Part shown: one piece after another, positions 1-8,936 of the stretch
Position numbering within the stretch: position 1 is the first letter of the stretch
How the letters are laid out: every line of letters begins with the position of its first letter
Source of the DNA: Pseudomonas anuradhapurensis
Lineage (GTDB): Bacteria > Pseudomonadota > Gammaproteobacteria > Pseudomonadales > Pseudomonadaceae
Length of the DNA stretch: 64,000 nucleotides
Direction: 5' to 3'
NCBI RefSeq assembly: GCF_014269225.2
Contig: NZ_CP077097.1
Coordinates: 564,001 to 628,000 of the forward strand
Position numbers and translations under genes: made by a program
Notes under the pieces: generated by a model
Told to the model about the DNA's origin: nothing
The model's database searches: none
Seen by the model: the letters and a program-made list of their open reading frames with translations, nothing else

Positions 1-1
1 C

Positions 2-1333
2 GAAACCGCCGAACGCCTGGCCACTGCCAGCGAGCAGCAGGACAGCCTGGCGGAACTGGCCAAGCAGATGCAGGCCCAGGAACCGGGCGACCAGGATCAG
101 GTTGCCAAGGACCTGCACGCCCAGCACCTGGGCATCCTCGGCAGTGGTCCGGTCAACCAGAGCGCCAACGAGTTCCCCGAGTTCGCCCAGCCTCACCTGG
201 TGCTGTCGAGCCCGGCCGGCATCGCCCTGACCACGCCTGGCCCGAACCACATCACCAGCGGCAGCCACCTGGCGCTGAGCAGCACCGGGCATACCAGCCT
301 GTCGATCGGCAAGCGCCTGTTGGCCAGTGCCAGCCAGGGCATGCGCCTGTTCGTGCAGAGCCTGGGCTGGAAACTGGTGTCGGCCTCCGGCGACATCGAC
401 ATCCGCGCCCTGAAGGACAACATCAACCTGCTGGCCAAGCTCGACATCACCGCCAACGCCGAGCGCATCGTGCTCACCGCCAAGACCGAGCTGGTGATCC
501 AGGGCGGCGGCAGCGCCACCACCTACAACGCCGGCGGCATCACCCACGTCACCAGCGGCAACTACACCGCCCATGCCGCGAAGTTTGCGCACATCGGCGC
601 CGCCAGCAAGGCCGGCACCTTCCCCGAGCCGCCGAAACCCGGCAAGGGCGACCTGGAGCTGCTGTACCAGTACGCCAACAGCAAGGGCGTCAAGACCGGC
701 GACTACGACGTGCTCGACGCGCTGGGCAAGTCGATCAAGGGCGCGCTCGACGGCAACGGTTTCAACCAGGCCAGCGGCGCTGCCGCCGGCCCGCTGTGGG
801 TCGACTTCGGTCTCGACCCGGCCGACACCTGGGCCGAGGGCAGCCACTTCGGCCCCGGTAGCTGGCCGGCGAAGACCGAGTTCAACGATATCGCCCCGGG
901 CCAGCAGGCCGTGGTGGGTGAGGTGCTGAGCGCCGGCAAAGGCGAGGACGGGCTGCTGGGCAAGGGCCTGGCACTGGCACAGCAAGGCATGGACAAGGGC
1001 AAGGGACTGATGCAGAACGCGATGGCACAAGGTAAATCGATGGCCCAGGGCCTGATGGGCCCGGGCGGCAACAGCCTGCTGGAACAGGGCAAGGCCCTGG
1101 CCGGCACCGGCATGCAACTGGCGAAAAGCGGCCAGGCCGCACTGCACAAGGCGCAACAGGTCAAGGCCGCCGTCGGCGGCGACACCGGCGCCATGGCCCA
1201 GCTGGCCAGCAACGTGGTGCCCGGCGCTGCGCCCACGCTCAAGGCCGCCAGCGCCCTCAAGCAACTGCCGAGCCTGCCCAAGCTCAGCGCCCCGGCTAAC
1301 CCGGCCAAGCTGAACCATGAGGTGCTGGCATGA
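2..1333 (+). CDS. vgrG: Type VI secretion tip protein VgrG, C-terminal part
   Basis: Partial gene: the frame is already open at base 2 and runs 443 codons to a TGA. What remains is the DUF2345-type region of a VgrG (beta-rich stretch with repeated hydrophobic/Gly pattern, roughly residues 50-210 of the fragment), followed by an Ala/Gly/Lys/Gln-rich extension with the repeated pattern G-K-x-L-A/M. VgrG trimers form the needle tip of the type VI secretion system and carry effectors through their C-terminal extension. The next gene, an RHS effector, starts inside the stop codon (ATGA overlap at 1330), so the two are translationally coupled and this VgrG is the likely carrier. The N-terminal gp27/gp5-like part lies outside the window. 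Confidence 0.9.
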   Translation, partial: ETAERLATASEQQDSLAELAKQMQAQEPGDQDQVAKDLHAQHLGILGSGPVNQSANEFPEFAQPHLVLSSPAGIALTTPGPNHITSGSHLALSSTGHTSLSIGKRLLASASQGMRLFVQSLGWKLVSASGDIDIRALKDNINLLAKLDITANAERIVLTAKTELVIQGGGSATTYNAGGITHVTSGNYTAHAAKFAHIGAASKAGTFPEPPKPGKGDLELLYQYANSKGVKTGDYDVLDALGKSIKGALDGNGFNQASGAAAGPLWVDFGLDPADTWAEGSHFGPGSWPAKTEFNDIAPGQQAVVGEVLSAGKGEDGLLGKGLALAQQGMDKGKGLMQNAMAQGKSMAQGLMGPGGNSLLEQGKALAGTGMQLAKSGQAALHKAQQVKAAVGGDTGAMAQLASNVVPGAAPTLKAASALKQLPSLPKLSAPANPAKLNHEVLA

Positions 1334-4300
1334 CCGACGCCAAACAACGCGAACCCCAGGTCGCCGTCGCCCCGCTCAACACCATCGACGCCAAGGACGT
1401 CGGCCGTGGCGCCGCCGCCTTCGATGCCTGGCTGCAGTCGGTCAGCGGCGGCTACGTCACCCTCGAACGGATCAAGACCGTGGCCGGCGCCTTGCCGGTG
1501 GTGGGCAACATCATGGCCCTGGTCGATGCCCTGGGCGACGTGGTGACGCTGGTCAAGAGCAAGAACCGCCAGCTGCTCGACTGGGTCAGCCTGGGCATCA
1601 ACCTGATCGGCGTGCTGCCGGCACCGCCAACCATGGCCGCGGCGCGCATGAGCCTGCGCCCGACCCTGTTCCTGGTGCGCCAGGAGCTGCGCAACAGCGC
1701 CAAGATGCTGCTGGGCGATGCGCTGATCCAGGTACTGATCGGCCACCTCAACGCGACCATCGCCGGCACCATCGACGACTTCGTGGCCAAGGCGCAGCCG
1801 AAGATCGCCGGCATCCTGGCCGACGCCGGCGCGTTGGGCATAAAGATGACCAGCGAGATCGCCACCGGGCTGGAGAAGGTCGCCCTGGGCCAGCTGGACG
1901 CCAAGGGTGACCTGTCGAAGGCGGGCAAACAGGTGTCCGCCGCCGCCGACAAGCTGCTCAACGACCCGAAGGCGGCGTTCAGCAACATCTTCGGTGCCGT
2001 GCACAACGCCTACAAGGCCGCCGGCAAGGGGCTGGCCAACAGCGCCACGAGCAAACTGCTGCCGGATCAGATCAAGACCAAGGTCCTGGCCAACACCGGG
2101 CAACTGCGCGCGCTGGGGCCGGAGATGGCGCGGCAGTTGAACAAGCTGGCGGACCCGGGCACGCAGATGAGCATCGGCTGGATGCTGAATGTGCTGAGCG
2201 GGGCGGTGAAGGGCTTTCGCAAGCGCAACAGGAATGGGCAGCCGGGGGTGAGCAAGCCGGGGACCGTGACGCAGGTGCAGCGGGAGAAGGGCAAGGGCGA
2301 GTTGGCGGTCAGCAGTGCCCAGGCCAAGGCCACTCAAACACCAAGCCCTGTAGAGCCTGGCTGCCCGATCCCCAGGCCGACGCCGAAGTCCACCACCGGG
2401 CGCAGTATCAGTTTCGCCCTGGGTTCCGAATTCATCATCCACACGGATTTCAGCCTGCCCGGCGCATTCCCGATCGATTGGCAGCGCATCTATCACTCCC
2501 GCCTGGCCGAGTATGACCAAGGTTGCCTGGGGGCTCGTTGGGTCACCGAATTCACCACCCGCATCGACGTGGTGGGCAACGGCCTGCTGTTCCATGACTT
2601 CGATGGCCGCAGCCATGAATTCGAGTTGCCCAAGGTCGGCAAGTCGCAGTTCAACGCCATCGAGGACCTGCTGCTGGTACGCAGCAGCGACGATGAGCTG
2701 GTGATCTGCCGTGGTTTCGTGCGCAAGGAGTATTACCTGCGCGTGGGCGACCGCTATTACCTGCGCAAGGTCCTGCTGCAGAACGATGCCGGTTGCATGC
2801 TGCACTACGAGCATCATCACGAGGGGCGTCCGGTGCTGTCGGACATCATCACCTTCCAGGGCGATGTGAAGGACGTGCTGCGCCACCTCGGCACCTTGAT
2901 CGATGACCACGGCCAGATCACCGGCCTGTGGGAGATGCGCGACGGCCAGCCGCTGCGTCAGCTGTGCGCCTACCACTACGACAGTCAGGGCGACCTCGTT
3001 GCGGCCCAGGATGAGCACGGCGCTGCCTGGCACTACCAGTACCAGAATCACCTGGTTACCCGTTACACCGACCGCACCGGTCGCGGCATGAACCTGCAGT
3101 GGGATGGTAGCGCCTCCGACGCCAAGGCCATTCGCGAATGGGCCGATGACGGTAGTTACGACACCCGCCTGGAATGGGACGAGAACATTCGCCTGACCTA
3201 CGTCACCGACGCCCACGGCCAGGAGACCTGGTACTACTACGACATCCTCGGCCACCTGTACCGCGTGCGCTATCCGGATGAGCGCTCGGAGTGGATCTTC
3301 CGTGACGAGCGCAAGAATGTGGTGCGCCATGTGCACGCCGACGGCAGCGAAGACCGTTACGACTACGACGAGCAAGGCAGCGTCATCCGTCATATCCGGG
3401 CTGACCACAGTCAGATCCACATCGCCTATGACGACCGCCGCCATCCGATCAAGATCCGCGATGCCGAAGGTGGCCTGTGGCTGCGTGATTACGACAAGAA
3501 AGGCAACCTGGTCGAGACCACCGACCCGCTGGGCAACAAGACCGAGTTCGCCTACACGCCTTCCGGGCTGGTCAAGGCGATCAAGGATGCCAACGGCAAC
3601 GAGAAGAAGCTGGCCTACAACGCCGCGGATCAACTGGTCGCATACACCGACTGTTCGGGCAAGACCAGTCAATGGGAATACGACGACTTCGGCCAGCTGG
3701 TGCAGTTCACCGATGCGGCGGGCAACAAGACGGTCTACCAATACAAGGCCGGCCAGCTGGCAAAAGTCATTCATCCGGACGCCACCGAAGAGCGCTTCGA
3801 GCGCGATGCCGAAGGCCGGTTATTGGCCCACGTTGACGCACTGGACCGCTGCACCACCTGGGCCTACAACGCTGTGGGCCTGCTCGCCGAGCGGGTGGAT
3901 GCCAATGAACACACGCTGCGTTATCGCTGGGACAAACTCGGCCGCCTGATCGGCCTGGAGAACGAGAACGAGAGCAAGGCTGACTTCCTCTACGACCCGG
4001 TCGGGCGTTTGCTGCAGGAGCAAGGCTTCGACGGGTTGGTGACGCGTTACCAGTACGATGCTGATACGGGCCGGCTGGCAAGTACCCAGGTCGGCCAGCG
4101 CCGCATCGACATCACCTTCGACCCGGTGGGGCGCCTGGTTTCACGGGTTGCCAGCCAAGGAGATCAAAGTCAGGAAGAGACCTTTGCCTACGATGGCAAC
4201 GGCAACCTGATCCAGGCGATCAACGCCGCCAGCAAGCTGCAATGGTTCCATGACCAGGCGGGCAACCTGACCCGCGAGCACCAGTATTACCTCGGCACCG

Positions 4301-6012
4301 AGGTGCCGATGGTCGCGGTGTGGCAGCACGAGTACGACGCCCTCAACAACCGTATCGCGACCGTTCGCCCCGATGGCCACAAGGTCAGCGTGCTCACCTA
4401 CGGCAGCGGCCACGTGCTGGGCATGACCCTCGACCAGCATGAACTGCTGGCCTACGAGCGCGATGACCTGCACCGCGAAGTGGTCCGGCATCAGGGCAAC
4501 CAGCTGATGCAGGCCCAGAGCTGGGACCCGGCTGGCCGCCTGCAAGAGCAGTTGCTGGGTAGCCACGATGGCAAGTCCACGTTGCTCAAGCGCCAGTACC
4601 AGTACGATGCCGTGGGCCAGCTGACCGATATCCACGATACCCGTCGTGGTCACCTGGCCTATCGGTATGACCCGGTCGGGCGCCTGCTGCAAGCCACCAG
4701 CCGCCTCGGTGTCGAGACCTTCGCCTTCGACCCGGCCGGCAACGTGCTGGACGACAAGACCCAGGAGCTCAACCGTCCGCTGGAAAGCGACCCGCGGCGC
4801 AACAAGCTGATGGACAACCTGCTGCGTGAATACGCCGGGACCCACTACCAGTATGACGAACGCGGCAACCTGATCCATCGCCTGCACAACGGCGAAAAGG
4901 CGCGCCTCAGCTGGGACCTGTTCGACCGTTTGGTGCGCTTCGACGATGACAAGCTCAGCGTGGTGTACAGCTACGACGCTCTGGGCCGCCGTCTGCACAA
5001 ACATTCCACCGCGCACCACCAGGATGATCCGCGAGCGGGCAGTGGTTGGAACCAGATGCAGCGGGCCAAGCGCCAGCGCGAACTGGGTTGTGGTTACACC
5101 TTGTATGGCTGGGATGGCGATAACCTGGCTTGGGAAAGCTCACCGCCGCAGGGTGAGGGCGAGACCGGGCGCACTGTGCATTACCTGTACGAGCCGGGCA
5201 GCTTCGTGCCGGTGGTCCAGGCGCAACGAAACAACCCGATCCGCCTGCTGCGCCAGCCGGACTGGAGCGACCGGGAATACGATTTTGATCAGGACCCGCT
5301 GTGGCACACCGAGGTCAAGCCGCAGGCATTCGATGCGATTCTCTGGTATCAGTGTGACCATCTGGGTACGCCGATGGAGCTGACCGACCATAACGGTGAG
5401 ATGGCATGGACGGCGCAGTACAAGGCGTGGGGTGAGGTCAAGGAAACCCGCTCGGAGTGGGCCAAGCAAGTCGGCCTGAGCAACCCGATACGGTTCCAGG
5501 GGCAGTACCACGATCACGAGACTGGGCTGCATTATAACCGCTATCGGTACTATGATCCGAGGGTTGGGCGGTTCATCAACCAGGATCCAATAAGCTACTT
5601 GGGTGGGGCCAACCTCTATCAGTATGTTCCGAACCCGATCGGTTGGATTGATCCGTGGGGGCTGAAGCGGATCAAGAATGCGGTTGAAGGAGATCGCCGT
5701 CACCAAGAATTTAATGCTGAGATTAAAACGAAGCATCCGAATGCGACGATACAAAGTGAGTGTTATCTGCGAGATGCGAACGGGAAATCTGTCAGGGATC
5801 CTGAAAGCGGTGAGCGGCGTAGGGTGGATACAGCTGTTATTGAAAATGGGCAGGCAACAACTTATGAGGTGACAAGTCTGACTGCTGATAAATATGATCA
5901 GCAAATGAAAGAAAGTCGAATTCTCGCGAGTGGTGGGACATTTATTAGAGATAGGACTACTGGGAAGCTGGTGCCGGTTGCAGGGTTATCTCAAGTAGAA
6001 AGGAGACTGTAA
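1330..6012 (+). CDS. RHS-repeat type VI effector with C-terminal nuclease-like tip
   Basis: Intact 1560-residue RHS protein. Residues 1-300 hold hydrophobic segments (around 50-75 and 90-125) that could be membrane-active. From about 360 to 1440 it is a typical chain of YD repeats forming a cage, closing with the RHS-associated core and the self-cleavage signature GWIDPWGL. The last 115 residues (from base 5665) are the variable toxin. This tip carries RRVDTAVI followed by YEVTS and a later GGTFIRDR, a layout like PD-(D/E)XK nucleases, but the usual E-x-K is not clear, so the activity is an inference. There is no PAAR domain in this protein; PAAR is encoded separately downstream. GC drops sharply in the tip, a sign of tip exchange. 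The stop codon overlaps the immunity gene start (TAATG). Confidence 0.9.
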   Translation: MTDAKQREPQVAVAPLNTIDAKDVGRGAAAFDAWLQSVSGGYVTLERIKTVAGALPVVGNIMALVDALGDVVTLVKSKNRQLLDWVSLGINLIGVLPAPPTMAAARMSLRPTLFLVRQELRNSAKMLLGDALIQVLIGHLNATIAGTIDDFVAKAQPKIAGILADAGALGIKMTSEIATGLEKVALGQLDAKGDLSKAGKQVSAAADKLLNDPKAAFSNIFGAVHNAYKAAGKGLANSATSKLLPDQIKTKVLANTGQLRALGPEMARQLNKLADPGTQMSIGWMLNVLSGAVKGFRKRNRNGQPGVSKPGTVTQVQREKGKGELAVSSAQAKATQTPSPVEPGCPIPRPTPKSTTGRSISFALGSEFIIHTDFSLPGAFPIDWQRIYHSRLAEYDQGCLGARWVTEFTTRIDVVGNGLLFHDFDGRSHEFELPKVGKSQFNAIEDLLLVRSSDDELVICRGFVRKEYYLRVGDRYYLRKVLLQNDAGCMLHYEHHHEGRPVLSDIITFQGDVKDVLRHLGTLIDDHGQITGLWEMRDGQPLRQLCAYHYDSQGDLVAAQDEHGAAWHYQYQNHLVTRYTDRTGRGMNLQWDGSASDAKAIREWADDGSYDTRLEWDENIRLTYVTDAHGQETWYYYDILGHLYRVRYPDERSEWIFRDERKNVVRHVHADGSEDRYDYDEQGSVIRHIRADHSQIHIAYDDRRHPIKIRDAEGGLWLRDYDKKGNLVETTDPLGNKTEFAYTPSGLVKAIKDANGNEKKLAYNAADQLVAYTDCSGKTSQWEYDDFGQLVQFTDAAGNKTVYQYKAGQLAKVIHPDATEERFERDAEGRLLAHVDALDRCTTWAYNAVGLLAERVDANEHTLRYRWDKLGRLIGLENENESKADFLYDPVGRLLQEQGFDGLVTRYQYDADTGRLASTQVGQRRIDITFDPVGRLVSRVASQGDQSQEETFAYDGNGNLIQAINAASKLQWFHDQAGNLTREHQYYLGTEVPMVAVWQHEYDALNNRIATVRPDGHKVSVLTYGSGHVLGMTLDQHELLAYERDDLHREVVRHQGNQLMQAQSWDPAGRLQEQLLGSHDGKSTLLKRQYQYDAVGQLTDIHDTRRGHLAYRYDPVGRLLQATSRLGVETFAFDPAGNVLDDKTQELNRPLESDPRRNKLMDNLLREYAGTHYQYDERGNLIHRLHNGEKARLSWDLFDRLVRFDDDKLSVVYSYDALGRRLHKHSTAHHQDDPRAGSGWNQMQRAKRQRELGCGYTLYGWDGDNLAWESSPPQGEGETGRTVHYLYEPGSFVPVVQAQRNNPIRLLRQPDWSDREYDFDQDPLWHTEVKPQAFDAILWYQCDHLGTPMELTDHNGEMAWTAQYKAWGEVKETRSEWAKQVGLSNPIRFQGQYHDHETGLHYNRYRYYDPRVGRFINQDPISYLGGANLYQYVPNPIGWIDPWGLKRIKNAVEGDRRHQEFNAEIKTKHPNATIQSECYLRDANGKSVRDPESGERRRVDTAVIENGQATTYEVTSLTADKYDQQMKESRILASGGTFIRDRTTGKLVPVAGLSQVERRL

Positions 6013-6341
6013 TGACAAATGACTATCCAGTTTGGGATATCGATGTGTTGATGTCGGCCTATAAGAGCGCTCCGGACTGGCAGAAAAACATTGAGCTGTC
6101 GACGGAGAATCTCTTCGTTTTTATGGAGCGTAATGGTCTTCTGAAATGCCGAGTTACTGATGAGGAAGGGCGGGTTGTGAAGCGCGTGATTATGAAAAGC
6201 GAGATTACTGAGGAAGGCAATAAGCTTGTTGAAGGGCCTAAAAGCGCTGTAAGTCGATGGGCTAAGTCAAAAAGTAGATTTAATGATCCTGGGAATGTCA
6301 GCGTGCTGGAGAAAGCCTTGGCTGAAATCAGAAAGTCATAG
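6012..6341 (+). CDS. Immunity protein for the RHS nuclease-like tip (putative)
   Basis: 109 residues, low GC, starting one base inside the stop of the RHS gene, the usual position of a cognate immunity gene. No signal peptide is seen, so it would act in the cytoplasm, in keeping with a nuclease target. I do not recognise a named family. The C-terminal half, with KRVIMKSEIT, EGPKSAVSRW and LEKALAEI, recurs in two decayed copies downstream (6705-6860 and 7590-7811), so this is a small local paralogous family. Function is inferred from position only. Confidence 0.7.
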   Translation: MTNDYPVWDIDVLMSAYKSAPDWQKNIELSTENLFVFMERNGLLKCRVTDEEGRVVKRVIMKSEITEEGNKLVEGPKSAVSRWAKSKSRFNDPGNVSVLEKALAEIRKS

Positions 6342-6433
6342 AGGGTTTAGGGGGTGAGTTTGATCTTGAATAATAGATCGTTAGCTCGCCTTTCTGTGCT
6401 TTTTGGTATTGCTAATGCAGAGTTAGTACCTAA
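6342..6433. other. Spacer between immunity gene and IS remnant
   Basis: Low-GC stretch with no convincing gene. It ends in CTAA, the same tetranucleotide that flanks the IS5-like element at 13,991, which suggests an IS insertion point. Confidence 0.4.
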
Positions 6434-6630
6434 GGATTCTCCGATCAAGTCAGCACAGGCCGCCTGACCTGTGCTGAAATGGCCTTCCGTTCAGTCAGCC
6501 CTCCAAGTCTTGCCCATGAGTCAGATGAGCTTTCCGATTTCGAGTACGCCGCTAAGTGCAAGCAGACCTGCCATGAGCGCTTCCTGGTAGAGATGGAGCA
6601 GGTCGTGCTGTGGAGCGGACTGGTCGTCGG
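6434..6630 (+). mobile_element. Left-end fragment of an IS5-like element
   Basis: Starts GGATTCTCCGATCAAGTC directly after CTAA and matches the left end of the element at 13,991 almost base for base. It contains the start of the transposase frame (SDFEYAAKCKQTC.., residues 5-40 of the family) up to about 6625. Homology then stops, and no right end is found nearby, so only about 200 bases survive. Confidence 0.8.
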
Positions 6631-6704
6631 AATCAACTGGAAACATCCAAGCTCGCTGTATTCCCTTACGTCTCGGAGGCCGATTTCGGGGTAATTTTTC
6701 TATC

Positions 6705-6860
6705 AAGAGGGTGATTAGGCTTAGTGAACTTAATGCGCAAAGTAAGTATAGCGTGCGGGCCGAAGAATCCTGTCCATCGATGGTTGGCTTCGAAGGGGTC
6801 TCAAAAAAACCTCCGGATATGAAGATGCTTGAGAAGGCACTTCTCGAGGCAAGATCCTGA
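6705..6860 (+). pseudogene. Decayed paralog of the 6012-6341 immunity gene, C-terminal part
   Basis: Read in two frames, this stretch gives RVIRLSEL, then GPKNPVHRWLASKGS, then, after a shift in a run of seven A (about 6806-6812), KPPDMKMLEKALLEARS and TGA. These line up in order with KRVIMKSEIT, EGPKSAVSRWAKSKS and NVSVLEKALAEIRKS of the intact immunity protein. The 5' half is missing, replaced by the IS5-like fragment. It cannot make a working protein. Confidence 0.75.
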
Positions 6861-7391
6861 CTTAAGTTTTAGGTTTGACTTACATTTGGTCGCAAAAAAC
6901 TTTCAATTCTCGTCAAAAATTATCAAGTTTTTGGTGGAGATTGATTTTCTGTCACTGCGCCACCGAAGATTGTAAAAGGCGTTGAGCTTGGCACATGGCC
7001 GGTGATGAACTGATTAGCTCACAGGCAAGTCAGGGCGGTCTACGGTTCATAGGATCGGATGTTAGGAGTGAATTTGCCGTATGCACAATACTTGGAAGCA
7101 TGCCAGCATATGTTGTACGCTTAGGCTCAAGGGTATCCGATTATCTTGATATGGGACCCTAGGGATGCTCTAAGCGAGCGACGGAATCCCAGGGCAATAA
7201 GCAGAAAGTTCCAGACGCGTATCTGGATTAGTATCCTCAGGTATCAACCCGCGAAGAGAGGGAAGGAGAAAATATTAGAGTGATTTCCTTCCGGCAGCCG
7301 AGGGGCTGGTGCGTTTTTGGGTAATAAGTGCAAGAAGCTGAAACCTAAAGGTAACTTAAGGTTAACGTGCTTGGTAAATGAAACAAAAATT
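6861..7391. other. Decayed low-GC stretch, no supported gene
   Basis: About 530 bases with no intact gene. One short frame, 6995-7162 (55 codons, ATG), reads like part of a globular protein (LRFIGSDVRSEFAVCTILGS) and may be a fossil of another tip or immunity gene, but I cannot tie it to a family. No clear promoter, terminator or repeat is visible in the rest. Confidence 0.35.
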
Positions 7392-7597
7392 ATGAATATT
7401 TGGGTTTCATATAATCAAATCTGTGTGTTTGGCTCAATTTAGATGAGCCGTTCAATGACTGGTCAAATAATCATGTTAAACAGGGTTTTAGATGGAGAGA
7501 GGGGAGCGTTTTTTTCGGAGCGGTGGAAAATGACAATACTGACTTGGAGGTGGTGGTAAGTAGCTCAAATCTAGCGATCGATTCTGCCTCGTTTTAA
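7392..7597 (+). pseudogene. Frameshifted ComJ-like immunity gene fossil
   Basis: From an ATG, the frame gives NIWVSYNQICVF and then stops. The next frame continues with LNLDEPFNDWSNNHVKQG, FRWREGSVFFGAVENDN and LEVVVSSS, stopping at 7597. From memory of the ComJ/competence protein J family (nuclease inhibitors and immunity proteins), the order S-Y-x-Q-I-x-V-F, x-x-P-F-N-D-W, H-V-x-Q-G-F and W-R-x-G-S-V matches its N-terminal half. The C-terminal half is absent; the sequence runs straight into the next immunity fragment. Confidence 0.6.
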
Positions 7598-7811
7598 TGG
7601 GCTACTGAGTTGCCGGGTAAGTGATGAAAACGGCAAGGTGGTAAAGCGCGTCATTATGAGTAGTGAGATTACTGCAGAGGGTGACTTGCTATCAAATGGT
7701 CGTAACAATGCGGTTGATAAATGGCTACGTTCAAAAGCGAGACTAAAAGATCCAAATGATTTGAAGTCTCTTGAAAAGGCTTTGGCAGATATTCGCGCTA
7801 AGAAGTCCTAG
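7590..7811 (+). pseudogene. Second decayed paralog of the first immunity gene
   Basis: The frame reads FNGLLSCRVSDENGKVVKR, VIMSSEITAEGD, NNAVDKWLRSKARLKDPND and LKSLEKALADIRAKKS to a TAG. It is collinear with residues of about 34-109 of the immunity protein at 6012-6341 and clearly more similar to it than the 6705-6860 copy. No start codon or ribosome site precedes it; its 5' end overlaps the ComJ-like fossil in another frame. It is probably a remnant left by cassette recombination. Confidence 0.8.
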
Positions 7812-8224
7812 TTGCACTACTTCTTGAACTGGCTGGCCAATAGGTGTCAGAGCCTAGGTGAGCTGGTTGGGAGAGTTGCGTGTTTAGAGTTTTGGACACG
7901 GGACGGTAGTACAGGTTATTGCTGGGTTGGTAAAGAGTTTGAGCTGCCTTGTGGAACAGTAAAATAGAGTATTGTATCGATAGTTATGCCTCATGAGCGC
8001 ATCGATGATTATCCAGAAGTCAGGCGTTATCATAAATCTAGTAAAGATATTGGTCTGAGAGTACAGCTGCCTTTCAATGAGTTTAAAGAGGCTTACAAGA
8101 ATCAGCAAATTAATATGGTGCTTCACTGGTTCGCTCAGTTGATCTTGCGAGCGGAATAAAGAGCCTGAAGCTGCCAGAGGACGATGCTTACGTGTTTAAG
8201 GAAACTATTGAGAGGCGCGGCTAA
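7812..8224 (+). pseudogene. Broken immunity gene, possibly Imm44-like
   Basis: Starting at a TTG directly after the preceding stop, one frame runs LHYFLNWLANRCQSLGELV, CLEFWTRDGSTGYCWVG, one in-frame TAG at 7965-7967, then SIVSIVMPHERIDDYPEVRR, YHKSSKDIGLRVQLPFNEF. Near 8130 it must change frame to go on with LVRSVDLASGIKSL and KLPEDDAYVFKETIERRG before TAA (8222). The central pattern (I-V-M, Y-x-E-V-x-x-Y-H-K, then a short beta stretch and L-x-R-S) reminds me of Imm44-like immunity proteins. One stop and one shift make it non-functional unless these are sequencing errors. The duplicated PAAR module begins at its stop codon. Confidence 0.6.
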
Positions 8225-8823
8225 CTGGCCCAGAAAATCAAAAGCCTGCCTGATGGTGCGAAATTGAAGTTGCAGGCCGGTGAGTGATACGCGTGTAGTC
8301 AGGTACCGCAGGATAAAACGCATCCGACCCAATGGGATCCTCAGGGCCCAGCCCATCCCCCGCCCAATTGCCTATGGCCCCACTATTTTAGGCTTTAACC
8401 CACTGGCATCGACGCCTCCTTCCAGACACGGAGTTCACCCATGAAAGACATTATCCGCCTTGGCGATTCCACCACCCACGGTGGCAAGGTGCTCGGCTCC
8501 TTCGGCAACACCAACGTCAACGGCAAGCCTATCGCCGGGGTCGGCCACATGGTCAGCTGCCCGTTGTGCAAAGGCGTGTTCCCCATCGTTGAAGGTAGCG
8601 CGACCTACAGCGTGGACGGCACACCCGTCGCCCTCGATGGGCACAAGACCGCGTGTGGCGCGGCGCTGATCGCCAGCGGCCCGAAGAGTGGCGTTGCCAG
8701 CTGAGGCCGGGTTGTTCGGTACCTGACAAACCGCTCGCCTGGCGCATGCGGCGCCCGCTTCTCTGGTGTGATGATCTGCGTCGGCACACTTCCCTGATTC
8801 TTGGCCGGCTTAACCCTTGGCGG
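8221..8823 (+). repeat. Long direct repeat, copy A (PAAR module)
   Basis: About 600 bases highly similar to 14,994-15,607. The repeat starts at CTAACTG, where the TAA is the stop of the preceding immunity gene. It contains a 20-codon open tail (QKIKSLPDGAKLKLQAGE) after that stop, a conserved leader, the PAAR gene and about 120 bases after it. At its right end copy A runs into an RHS fragment, whereas copy B runs into the fdo promoter region. Confidence 0.9.
8441..8704 (+). CDS. PAAR-domain protein (T6SS spike tip), copy A
   Basis: 87 residues, complete, nearly identical to the copy at 15,224. It has the single PAAR domain layout: RLGDSTTHGGKVL near the N terminus, the GKPIAGVGHMVSCPLC core with metal-type Cys/His residues, and the closing ALDGHKTACGAAL. 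PAAR proteins cap the VgrG trimer and sharpen the needle. Ribosome site GGAG lies 8 bases before ATG. Because the RHS protein upstream lacks a PAAR domain, a free PAAR could complete the VgrG-RHS spike. Confidence 0.9.
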   Translation: MKDIIRLGDSTTHGGKVLGSFGNTNVNGKPIAGVGHMVSCPLCKGVFPIVEGSATYSVDGTPVALDGHKTACGAALIASGPKSGVAS

Positions 8824-8936
8824 GTACGACCCGGTTGGCCGCCTGCTGGGTGGATAATCCTCGCTATCATAGAAAAGAACTTACGGTTAAGGGTGATCTT
8901 AAGCTGAAGAATCATGCGGTAGTGCAAGGGAAATGA
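8824..8936 (+). pseudogene. RHS fragment joined to a toxin-tail fossil
   Basis: The first bases read YDPVGRLL, an RHS repeat also seen around 12,014. They join, out of frame, to a 27-codon tail from 8853: DNPRYHRKELTVKGDLKLKN then HAVVQGK and TGA at 8934-8936. The tail stop overlaps the ATG of the next gene by the ATGA pattern typical of tip/immunity pairs, so it is likely the last piece of a lost RHS toxin tip. Confidence 0.6.

Noticed and set aside
703..3774. A 1023-codon open frame on the minus strand
   Set aside because: It is the antisense of the vgrG and RHS genes, low in charged-residue balance and Val/Gly/Gln-rich, as high-GC antisense frames are. The plus strand is clearly coding.
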